Both the position numbers and the translations under genes were made by a program. The notes below the pieces were generated by a model. The model saw only the letters and a list, made by a program, of their open reading frames with translations. It did not search any database and was not told where the DNA came from. Positions 25,101 through 32,009 of a stretch of DNA of 46,495 nucleotides are shown here, one piece after another (the stretch's first letter is position 1; each line of letters begins with the position of its first letter). The DNA comes from an uncultured Eubacteriales bacterium (GTDB taxonomy: Bacteria > Bacillota > Clostridia > Oscillospirales > Oscillospiraceae). The stretch spans positions 1 through 46,495 of the forward strand of contig ONGJ01000019.1 of assembly GCA_900317375.1 (NCBI GenBank), written 5' to 3'.

Positions 25101-25350
25101 TCTCGGCGATGGCGTTGGCCTCGGAGGTCGGAAGACCTTTGGTGTTGTCGTAGAGAACGGCCGAATAGCCCTCGGTTTTCCCGATCAGGTCTACCGCGGA
25201 CTGCCTGTTGACAACGCCGGAGGCATTCAGGTTTTCCGCCCCGGCCCGAACCGGGCCGAAGAGGGTCAGCAGCATGGGCAGAAGCAGCAGGAATGCAGCG
25301 GCAGTCCGGCCGGGTCTGCTCCATAGTCTGGCGTGAATACGGTTTATCAT
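22198..25350 (-). CDS. Beta-propeller receptor with HD-GYP c-di-GMP phosphodiesterase domain
   Basis: 1050 aa. A signal segment (about 10-37) leads to a two-component-regulator-type propeller (about 50-690) with repeats such as GFIWIGSYSGLIRYD, RLWIGTNDNGV and NLWFTSTRQGV. A Y_Y_Y domain (about 700-775) follows with SYHLEGFDEE. One membrane helix lies at 786-808, then a cytoplasmic HD-GYP domain (about 825-1010) with intact HDIGKVG (HD at 879-880) and HHERPDGKGYP. It should sense an extracellular ligand and hydrolyse cyclic di-GMP. The C-tail is charged (repeated EAEKQ). ATG 25350 follows AAAGGAG. Monocistronic. Confidence 0.92.
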   Translation of the reverse strand: MINRIHARLWSRPGRTAAAFLLLLPMLLTLFGPVRAGAENLNASGVVNRQSAVDLIGKTEGYSAVLYDNTKGLPTSEANAIAETGEGFIWIGSYSGLIRYDGNSFVRMDSTTGITNAICLYVDHLDRLWIGTNDNGVAMIKNGRIRTWGKADGMNAANIRAIAEDKNGVMYVATTAGIATIDSDLNLHSIEDERIRDAYMRDLRAGNDGLLYGLTQLGDLFTMKDGRIVNFIRSEDADVQNVVSIFPDPLHVGLVYLGTEDSHIYYGGISDSFEAVRVRNVAPLTNIERFECIDGQIWICAGNGIGVLNDAGFRQLENLPMNNSVGHVMTDYAGNLWFTSTRQGVMKVVPNQFSDIFERYDLSRNVVNTTCLCDGQLFIGTDLGLIVLGQDSMLTELPLTEAVTASGTKLPYTDLLDLLSSSRIRSIIRDSQDRLWISTWRNVGLLRYDHSRLTVFGPEDGLFSDRVRTVVERPDGSMLVASTGGVSIIEGDRVTAGYGKEDGIGNIEVLTVADSPNGDIVLGTDGGGIYVISDDGLRHIDTEDGLLSDVVMRIKHDRDRSLFWIVTSNSIAYMTEDYQVTSIQKFPYSNNFDLYENSRGDIWVLASNGIYVVPVDTLLKNGDIAPVYYGRDNGLPCIATANSYSELTDAGELYMASTTGVAKVNIEAPFEDVNDLKVAVPFIDVDGVRIYPDENGCFTVPADAQKLTVSSFVYNYSLMNPQVSYHLEGFDEEGSPINRSELVPVDYTNLKGGTYNFVMHLKDSMGRGNKEVSVQIVKEKAFYEQPWFLILFALAVLGILALSIKLYVDRRTQALVRKQKETMMLVGEITEAFAKVIDMKDTYTNGHSSRVAKYTAMLARELGYDDETVERYYRIALLHDIGKVGVPPEVLNKPGKLTDEEFVTIKSHASKGYEALKEIRIMPELAVGAQAHHERPDGKGYPNHLKGEEIPRVAQIIAVADCFDAMYSNRPYRNRMNFDKAVSIIREVSGTQLTSDVVDAFLRLVEKGEFRDPDDQGGGTTENIDNIHKRQDEAEKQKEAEKQSEAPKET

Positions 25351-25428
25351 GCGGGATCGTCTCCTTTGCCCCGAAACCATTCGTAACATTTTATTATACT
25401 CTGAACCTTCCGAAAAGTCAAATACCGC

Positions 25429-26364
25429 TTATACCGCAGCGAGGATGTGCATGTTGCGGACCGCGGGGTCGGCAATGCGGTCATTCACTGCATAAGCGTG
25501 GCGCTCCAGGTCGTCCCCGGGGACCTGCGTCAGGTCCTGCGCGCGCAGGGCCGCCGTCACGGCAGCGGCCACCTGCCCGATCCCCTGTTTTGTTTCCTCC
25601 GCCGGGGACGGGCCGCCGCAGAGGATCGCCTCCAGCGGCGCGGAAAGCTCACTCAGCTCCGGCAGGGCGCGCAGGGCGCGGAAACTCCATTTATAATAGG
25701 GCCGGTAGCGGCGGTTCAGCAGGAAAATGACCGCCAGCGCGCTGTTTACGAATTCATTGGCCGCAAGCTGCGCTGCCGCAGGCTCGCCGTGCCGCAGGCA
25801 GCGGTCGAAATTGTACTGCCCCGCCTGCGCCATCAGCAGAAGCTGGCCTGCCAGGCGCTTTCGCCGCACGTCCTCGGGAAAGTACCGCAGGGACTGCCGA
25901 ATACGGCTTACCTCGCCCAGGCTGTCGAAGAACAGCTCTCCGTCGGTCGCCTCGAGAAGCGCCTGCTCGGGAAGGCTGAGCCACTGCTCGGTGCTGAGGC
26001 TGCCGTCCTCGGTGCCGGCGGTCTTCAGGAAGAACTCCGCCGTACGCAGAACACCGCGCCGCGCGCCGCCCACCGGCAGCATGACGGGACGCGTAAAGCC
26101 CCGGAAGCTGCGGGGCAGCTTCGCATAAGCGCGCTCCAGCAGGAAGGCGGACCGTCGGTCCACCGTGTTTTCATCGGGCAGGAAAAGGCAGAAACCCGGC
26201 TCAAAGTCGTGGTCCTGAGAACAGTCGTCATCATAGCCGAGGCACTCCGAGCCGCTGCCGAAAAGGCCGGCGGCCAGATAAGGGAGCAGCTGCGGAAAGT
26301 CCTGCTCCAGCATGGGTCTGCCGCATTCCTCAAAAAACGCCCGGGACAGCGCCAAGCCGTTCAC
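25429..26364 (-). CDS. DUF4037 (nucleotidyltransferase-like) protein
   Basis: 311 aa. The N-terminal LFGSGSECLGYDDDCSQDHDFEPGF region, described here by its GS and D-H-D residues (about 27-50), matches the DUF4037 family and has the GS...DxD layout of nucleotidyltransferases. The rest is helical. The start is best placed at GTG 26364, inside the last 35 bp of the TPR gene; upstream in-frame sequence is a shadow of that gene. A GGAGG lies 12 nt before the GTG. It is encoded right after the TPR protein, a pairing that suggests joint function. No substrate is known. Confidence 0.8.
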   Translation of the reverse strand: MNGLALSRAFFEECGRPMLEQDFPQLLPYLAAGLFGSGSECLGYDDDCSQDHDFEPGFCLFLPDENTVDRRSAFLLERAYAKLPRSFRGFTRPVMLPVGGARRGVLRTAEFFLKTAGTEDGSLSTEQWLSLPEQALLEATDGELFFDSLGEVSRIRQSLRYFPEDVRRKRLAGQLLLMAQAGQYNFDRCLRHGEPAAAQLAANEFVNSALAVIFLLNRRYRPYYKWSFRALRALPELSELSAPLEAILCGGPSPAEETKQGIGQVAAAVTAALRAQDLTQVPGDDLERHAYAVNDRIADPAVRNMHILAAV

Positions 26365-27109
26365 GGATCTGCTTCGCCTCCTTCTCCAGTTCCTCCGCCT
26401 CCAGAAACCAGCCGTAATACGAGAAGCCCGGTGCGCATTTTTCGCAGACGAAGGCATAATACTCGTTCCGGGCAGTACCGGGGTCGGCGAGGTACTCTGC
26501 CGCCTGTTCCAGCAGCGCGTTGATGCGCGCCTCCCCCTCCTCGGTCCCCCGTTCAAGGGCGATCGTATCCGCCCGGTTCAGGCAGGTGATGGCCATCTCA
26601 AGCACGCCGCCGGGCACTTCGGCCATGGCGGCCATGGCCAGGTCAAAGAGACCGTACGCCTGTTCAAAGCGGCCCAGGTCGCGGCAGGTCACGGCCATGT
26701 TGTTGTACAGGCCGCCCAGCAGATGGCGCGGGGTATCCGGGGCTGCCTCGTAAACGGCACGTGCCTGTTCAAAAAGGGCCAGTGCCCGTTCCGGCCGGCC
26801 GAAGGCGCTGTTGGCGGTCGCGGCGTTGACGCAGGTCGTTCCGGCGCTGCGCGTGCGCGTAAGGTCGAGCTCTTCCAGCAGCTTCAGGGCGCGGTCGGCG
26901 GCGGCAAGCGCCTCTTCCCCGCGGCCTGCCTTGCGGTAGAAGCCGATCAGTTCGTTGTTCAGCAGCAGCTGGCCTCTCTGGTCGTCTGCATTCACCGCCT
27001 CCTGCATCCAGTAGAGCAGGTGCCGCTCGGCGCCCTCCCGGTCCTGTGCCTCCAGAAGGCGGTCCAGTTTTTCCATGATACGCTGCTGAGGGATGGGTTC
27101 TCTGTTCAT
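26330..27109 (-). CDS. Tetratricopeptide-repeat protein
   Basis: 259 aa with about five TPR-like helical pairs, for example NELIGFYRKAGRGEEALAAA, SAFGRPERALALFEQARAVY and YNNMAVTCRDLGRFEQAYGL. Likely cytosolic, a protein-protein interaction scaffold. ATG 27109 lies 12 bp after the CotH gene stop; the end overlaps the DUF4037 start by 35 bp. Middle gene of a three-gene operon. Confidence 0.85.
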   Translation of the reverse strand: MNREPIPQQRIMEKLDRLLEAQDREGAERHLLYWMQEAVNADDQRGQLLLNNELIGFYRKAGRGEEALAAADRALKLLEELDLTRTRSAGTTCVNAATANSAFGRPERALALFEQARAVYEAAPDTPRHLLGGLYNNMAVTCRDLGRFEQAYGLFDLAMAAMAEVPGGVLEMAITCLNRADTIALERGTEEGEARINALLEQAAEYLADPGTARNEYYAFVCEKCAPGFSYYGWFLEAEELEKEAKQIRERLGAVPGVF

Positions 27110-27121
27110 GGGCAGCCTCGT

Positions 27122-29623
27122 TCAGTAATACGCGGGGAACAGGCGGTGCATCTCTTCGTTCGATGCATGCGTCAGCGTCTGCAGGCCCAGGAGCCAGTGC
27201 GCCATGCGCGCATCGGTCAGGTGGCTGCGCACGGCATCCAGGTTGTGCAGCCACTGGTCGTAGCTCTCGTTCCAGCAGGCGCAGTCCTTCCGGATCGTCG
27301 CCTCGTCCAGCGGCAGGATCAGCTCGTCAAAGACCGAAAGAATATGCCCGGTCGTAAACCCGTTCTCCGTCATTTCGGCGCAGCGATCGAGCAGCAGCCG
27401 GCAAAACTCCTCCCGGGACAGCAGGGCACGCATGATGATGTTGATCTGATAGCTGTTCATCATCACGTCCCAGCCGGCCGCCTCGGTCAGCATGGAATAG
27501 TCCAGGTCGTACAGGACCATCTGCCATTTTGCGCTTTCCGAAAGCCTGACATAGCGGATATTGCCGTTGATGTCCAGGTTGTTGAACCAGGCCTGAAGAG
27601 CCATCCAGCCCGCCAGGGAATCCAGGTCCAACCGGTCGGCGATATACGCATATTCCTCATCCGAGGGATGGGGGTGCGTCATGGCATAGCTGATGAGGTC
27701 ATAGAGCTCGCCGGACGAGAGCGGCGCCCTGGCCATCGTGACGCCGGCCGGGTCGGCCCCGGTGTGCGCTGCATAGTAGTCCTCGGAATAGTCCTCCCGC
27801 CAGGCGTAGACGCCGTAGTACTGGCCGTTGATGTAGACGGCCGTATAGCGTACCTTCTGCGGGTACAGGGAGGGATAGACATCCTCGATCAGCTCGGATG
27901 CGAAGCAGTCGCGCACGGTGTCGAGGTTGACGTTGCTGCCGCCGCGCAGGAGCAGGGACGAAAACTCGGTCACCTCACCGTCGCCGAAGAGATCATAGCT
28001 CACACTGCCTCCGGTGCGCGAGAGGAACTTGAGCTCGAAGCTTTTCTTGCGGAAGGTGTTGCGCGAGTTTGCCCCGTGCAGTTCGACCGAACAGCCGGCG
28101 GAGAAGCCCTCCCCTTCCTCCTCGAAGAAGGCGACCTGGGCATCGCAGCGGGCGTTTCGGTTCTGTATCGCGGTATAGACGCCGCCCGCGCCGAACATCT
28201 CTTTCGGATCCGCCGCCAGGCTGGTCACGGGCAGGCTGTCGTTTTCGTTCAGGATAAAATGGAAGGTAGCCGGATTCCCGGTCAGCTTTCCCGGCTCCAC
28301 AGACACCGCACGGAGAACCGTCGTCTCTGTGATTTTGACCGGCTTTTCATACAGCGTGTCCTCGCTGTCGGGGACGCTGCCGTCGAGGGTGTAGTAGATC
28401 TTCCCCCGGCCGCTCAGCTCCACCGAGAGAGAGGCAATATCGTTGTAAACGCCCTGTGCCGTCAGGGAAACCGGTGTTTCCGTGAGGAGACGAAGGCCGG
28501 TCCCGTTTTCTTTGCCGGGTGTCGGTATTTCGAAATAGAAGGCCCCGCTCTCATCGGTCATGCGGCCGATGCTTCTGCCCGCAGGGATATCGTGGACCCA
28601 CAGGCTGTCGGAGAGCTGCCCGGAAAGATCCGAAAGCCAGAGGCGCTCGTCCGTGCCGATGGCAAAGCCGAGATGCTGGTATACGCCCTTGCTCAGACCG
28701 GGGTCACCGGAGCAGAAGAAAACGATCCGTTCGCCCGGCTGCAGCACGCGCTCAGGCAGCTGGCTTTTTTCCAGGTTGTCGTCATCATCCGAGAGATAAT
28801 AGTCGCCCAGGTTCAGCGGTTCCTTTCCCGCGTTCTCGAGCTCGACCCAGTCGTAGTACTGCATCTGCTGCGGCGCGTAGGAGCTGTTATAGGAGACCGC
28901 CTCGCTGATCACCAGATCGCCGTGCCGGTCGGTTGCCTTCAGCCAGGCTTCATAGCCTTTTTCCGAATTGGGAAAACCCGGGGTCACCTGCCAGGTCAGG
29001 CGGGCTTCCTCCAGGTCTTCTCCCTCGTCCGAGCGGAAGACAAAGGATCGGTCCTTCTCTGCCTCGCCGTAGCTGACCGCATCCAGCAGAAGACCGGTGG
29101 GAGAGGACAGAAGGATCTCACCGCCGGCCTTGGAGAGCGAAAAGCTGCTGTGGTACTCCCCTTCCGTCCGGTCCTTCTTCGAGCAGAAGATGATCAGCCT
29201 CTCGCCGCCCGCCAGCTCCAAAGCGGGAAGCTGCCATTTCATGCGGTTTCTCTCCTTGTCCGAGAGCCAGCAGTTTTCCAGCGAGACCGGGTCGGCGCTG
29301 ATGTTGACCAGTTCGACCCAGTCCGAGCTGTCCCCGTCCTCGTCGAAAAGGGTCACGCCGTTGGAGGGCATGGCCTCGGAAATGCGAAGCGCATCCTGCA
29401 GCCGCAGCTCCTCCTCCGTCGGGACGGCTGCTGTCGGCCGGGCGGCAGACAGCGGCTGCATTTCTGCATACGGCATCGGCCGCTCCGCGGAAGGAACGGC
29501 AGATACAGGCTCCTGATCGTCAGCTGAAACCCTGCGGGTTTTCAGCCCGACGCAGAAGCAGAGAAAAACCGCACAGAGCAGAAGCAGCAGTATCAGCGGC
29601 CCCTGACGCAAAGCATTCTTCAT
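27122..29623 (-). CDS. CotH-kinase family protein with lamin-tail domains
   Basis: 833 aa. An N-terminal membrane anchor (about 9-26) is followed by two lamin-tail-like beta domains (about 75-190 and 235-350; DWVELVNISADPVSLEN and DWVELENAGKEPLNLGDYY). A chitobiase-C-like repeat follows (about 400-455; GRGKIYYTLDGSVPDSED), then a CotH domain (about 480-800) with YINGQYYGVYAWRED and NNLDINGNIRY. CotH proteins are atypical protein kinases, known from spore coats. Here the protein is predicted to be extracytoplasmic and tethered. ATG 29623 follows GGAAGGG. First gene of the operon with the TPR and DUF4037 genes. Confidence 0.88.
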   Translation of the reverse strand: MKNALRQGPLILLLLLCAVFLCFCVGLKTRRVSADDQEPVSAVPSAERPMPYAEMQPLSAARPTAAVPTEEELRLQDALRISEAMPSNGVTLFDEDGDSSDWVELVNISADPVSLENCWLSDKERNRMKWQLPALELAGGERLIIFCSKKDRTEGEYHSSFSLSKAGGEILLSSPTGLLLDAVSYGEAEKDRSFVFRSDEGEDLEEARLTWQVTPGFPNSEKGYEAWLKATDRHGDLVISEAVSYNSSYAPQQMQYYDWVELENAGKEPLNLGDYYLSDDDDNLEKSQLPERVLQPGERIVFFCSGDPGLSKGVYQHLGFAIGTDERLWLSDLSGQLSDSLWVHDIPAGRSIGRMTDESGAFYFEIPTPGKENGTGLRLLTETPVSLTAQGVYNDIASLSVELSGRGKIYYTLDGSVPDSEDTLYEKPVKITETTVLRAVSVEPGKLTGNPATFHFILNENDSLPVTSLAADPKEMFGAGGVYTAIQNRNARCDAQVAFFEEEGEGFSAGCSVELHGANSRNTFRKKSFELKFLSRTGGSVSYDLFGDGEVTEFSSLLLRGGSNVNLDTVRDCFASELIEDVYPSLYPQKVRYTAVYINGQYYGVYAWREDYSEDYYAAHTGADPAGVTMARAPLSSGELYDLISYAMTHPHPSDEEYAYIADRLDLDSLAGWMALQAWFNNLDINGNIRYVRLSESAKWQMVLYDLDYSMLTEAAGWDVMMNSYQINIIMRALLSREEFCRLLLDRCAEMTENGFTTGHILSVFDELILPLDEATIRKDCACWNESYDQWLHNLDAVRSHLTDARMAHWLLGLQTLTHASNEEMHRLFPAYY

Positions 29624-29700
29624 TTTTGGCCCTTCCGGGAAACGGAAGCTATCATCTTGAAACATCCTCCTGCTGCCTGCCCGCAGGCACAGCTTTATAC

Positions 29701-29729
29701 AGTATATGCAAAGAGGGCGTTAAAATCAA
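29701..29729 (-). promoter_or_regulatory. Promoter of the CotH-TPR-DUF4037 operon
   Basis: On the minus strand TTGATT (29724-29729) and TATACT (29701-29706) are 17 bp apart. Confidence 0.6.
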
Positions 29730-29743
29730 GGCTTTTCCCCCGA

Positions 29744-29779
29744 AAAAACATCCGCGCCCCGCAGAGCGGGGCGCGGATG
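29744..29779 (-). terminator. Terminator of the NHLP exporter operon
   Basis: On the minus strand a perfect 14-bp GC-rich stem (29766-29779 with 29749-29762; TCT loop) is followed directly by TTTTTT. It is 34 bp after the last ABC gene. Confidence 0.88.
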
Positions 29780-29813
29780 CCGATTTGTCTTCCGATTCTT
29801 GTCCGAACGGCGC

Positions 29814-31997
29814 TCAGGTGTCGAGGCGCTGGCGGGCAACGAGTTCTGCGAAGAAGCCGTTTTTCGCAATCAGCTCGTCATAGGTGCCGTCCTCCATGAT
29901 ATGCCCCTTGTCCAGAACAAGGATGCGGTCGCAGTTGCGGATGGTGGAGAGGCGGTGGGCGATGACGATGCGGGTGCACTTCATCCTGTCCAGAGCCTCC
30001 GAGACCTGCTTCTGCGTCTTGTTGTCCAGGGCCGAGGTTGCCTCGTCGAACATGAGGATGCGGGGTTTCGGCGCAACGGCCCGGGCAATCATGAGGCGCT
30101 GCTTCTGCCCGCCGGAGATGCCGCCCTGACCCTCGGAGAGGATGGTGTGCATGCCCATGGGCATGGCGCGGATATCGTCGGCGATGCCCGCGATCTCAGC
30201 CGCCTCCCAGGCCTCCTCCACGCTCAGCTGGGGCGCCGAGATGACGATATTGGAATAGATATCGCCCTGGAAAAGGCTGCCGTCCTGCATGACGACGCCG
30301 ATCCGCCGGCGCAGGGAGCGCAGGTCCAGTTTGGCCATGTCCCGGCCGTCGTAATAGATGGCGCCGCGTTCGGGCATCTCGAAGCCCAGCATCAGGCGCA
30401 TCAGGGTAGATTTGCCGCAGCCGGTGGATCCCACCAGGGCGATGTACTCGCCGGCACGGATCTTGAGGCTCATACCGTCGACGACGTAAGGCATGTTCTC
30501 GTTATAACGGAAGTAGACGTTGCTGAGTTCGATGCTGCCCTTCAGCGAGGTGACCATGGCCTTGTTCTCGGAGGACTCGGGCTCGGTCTTGAGGATGGGC
30601 TCGGCCATCTCGAGGATGGGCTTGATCTGGGCGATGGAGAGGGCGACGTTGGACAGGGCGGTGAAGGCGCCGCTGACCGCGCCGTAGGCCGTGTTGAAGG
30701 CGATGTACTCCGAGGCGCTGACCCCGGATTCGACCGCGAGGAAATAGATCACGATGGTGCCGACCAGCGAAATGGCAAGGCCGATGGCAGCGTTGGCCTT
30801 GATGATGGCGGGCGGGTTGTAGCTGAACTCAGCCGCCTCGGAATAGGCCCTGGCCCAGCGGGCGAAGGCGCGCTTTTCGGCGCCGGCCAGTTTGATCTTC
30901 TGCACGCCCGAGATCAGGGCAAAGCTGAGGCCGTTCTCCTTGGCGCCTTTCTGCATGACCTGGCGCGAGATGTTGATCTGCAGGAAGGTGGAGAAGAGGC
31001 TGAAGCCCACGGTGATGAGGATGATGAGGATGGCCGGGACCACCAGGGCCGGGGCGTACTTGAAGATCTGGGTGATGTACATGAGGGACATGATGGAGGT
31101 CAGGCCCACGGAGAAGACATTGCCCAGCAGCAGCTCGCACAGCTGGTTGACAGCGGTGTAGCGGCTGGAGAGTTCGCCGGAGGGGTACTTCCGGAAGAAG
31201 TTCGCCGGCAGGTTCAGCACACGCATCATCATGGCGGCCTCCACGGAAAGGGAGGTCTTGGTCTCGATGCGCTTCATCATCATCTCTCTCACGATCGAGA
31301 TGATCTGGGTGGAAAGAATCACGCAGAGCATGAAGGCGGCGGTGCCGTAGAGCAGGGCGTAGTTCCCGCTCTGCAGCACGAAGCCCGTCAGCGCCCGGGT
31401 GAGATTGGTCATGAGCATGCCGAAGACCGTAGCCGCCAGGGTCAGGGCGACGATCATCAGCAGGTCGCCGGTGTTCAGGCAGCCCATCATGTAGGCCACG
31501 AGATCCGGCATGCCCAGCTTCTTCAGGGGAAGCGGCTTGTAAAAGCAGAGGGCGTCCTCCTGGAAGAGTTCGGCCGTACGGGCATTGACGCTGAGCTTTC
31601 TCCCGGTGGCGGGGTCGCGGTATGTGTAGCCGATGAAAGGCTTGGGCAGCAGGGCCACCGGCATGCCGTCCTCCTTGCGGAAGCCCATCATGGGGCCGAA
31701 GGCGTCCTTGTACCAGCCCTTTTCCAGGCGCACGTTGCGCCGCATGAGGCCGTAAGGGCGCAGGCAGTATTCCAGCTGCTCGTCCGGGTCCTTGATCGAG
31801 TCAGGGATCTCGGCCGGTTTGCAGCGGTAGTATCTCAGGATCTCGTCAATGGCCTCTTTTGTGACAAAGCGGTTCTCTTCCGCAACACCGGCCTGCTGTT
31901 TTCCAAGGACGACGGCGGCCATGCGGAAAATGGCATCCTCCATGACCTCCTGGTCCTGGCGTTCTCTCGCTTCTATCTGGTCGTCGAACCAACCCAT
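29814..31997 (-). CDS. NHLP-type bacteriocin export ABC transporter, permease/ATPase subunit
   Basis: 727 aa. A non-peptidase N-terminal domain (about 1-165) precedes six membrane helices (about 170-460). The nucleotide-binding domain carries Walker A GSTGCGKST, signature ISGGQKQR and Walker B ILMFDEATSALD, followed by the switch His in VIAHRLSTIRN. Its length, its N-terminal domain and its pairing with a C39-peptidase ABC fit the second ABC subunit of NHLP/NHLM peptide export systems. It starts 12 bp after the upstream ABC gene with an AAGGGGG site. Probably works as a heterodimer with the product of 32010-34190. Confidence 0.88.
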   Translation of the reverse strand: MGWFDDQIEARERQDQEVMEDAIFRMAAVVLGKQQAGVAEENRFVTKEAIDEILRYYRCKPAEIPDSIKDPDEQLEYCLRPYGLMRRNVRLEKGWYKDAFGPMMGFRKEDGMPVALLPKPFIGYTYRDPATGRKLSVNARTAELFQEDALCFYKPLPLKKLGMPDLVAYMMGCLNTGDLLMIVALTLAATVFGMLMTNLTRALTGFVLQSGNYALLYGTAAFMLCVILSTQIISIVREMMMKRIETKTSLSVEAAMMMRVLNLPANFFRKYPSGELSSRYTAVNQLCELLLGNVFSVGLTSIMSLMYITQIFKYAPALVVPAILIILITVGFSLFSTFLQINISRQVMQKGAKENGLSFALISGVQKIKLAGAEKRAFARWARAYSEAAEFSYNPPAIIKANAAIGLAISLVGTIVIYFLAVESGVSASEYIAFNTAYGAVSGAFTALSNVALSIAQIKPILEMAEPILKTEPESSENKAMVTSLKGSIELSNVYFRYNENMPYVVDGMSLKIRAGEYIALVGSTGCGKSTLMRLMLGFEMPERGAIYYDGRDMAKLDLRSLRRRIGVVMQDGSLFQGDIYSNIVISAPQLSVEEAWEAAEIAGIADDIRAMPMGMHTILSEGQGGISGGQKQRLMIARAVAPKPRILMFDEATSALDNKTQKQVSEALDRMKCTRIVIAHRLSTIRNCDRILVLDKGHIMEDGTYDELIAKNGFFAELVARQRLDT

Positions 31998-32009
31998 CTC
32001 CGCACCCCC

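Noticed and set aside
26312-29527. Very long plus-strand open frame opposite the CotH, TPR and DUF4037 genes
   Set aside because: GC-rich codon bias leaves the antisense frame open; its composition (many Gln, His, Arg, Val) has no domain and the minus-strand genes carry clear motifs.
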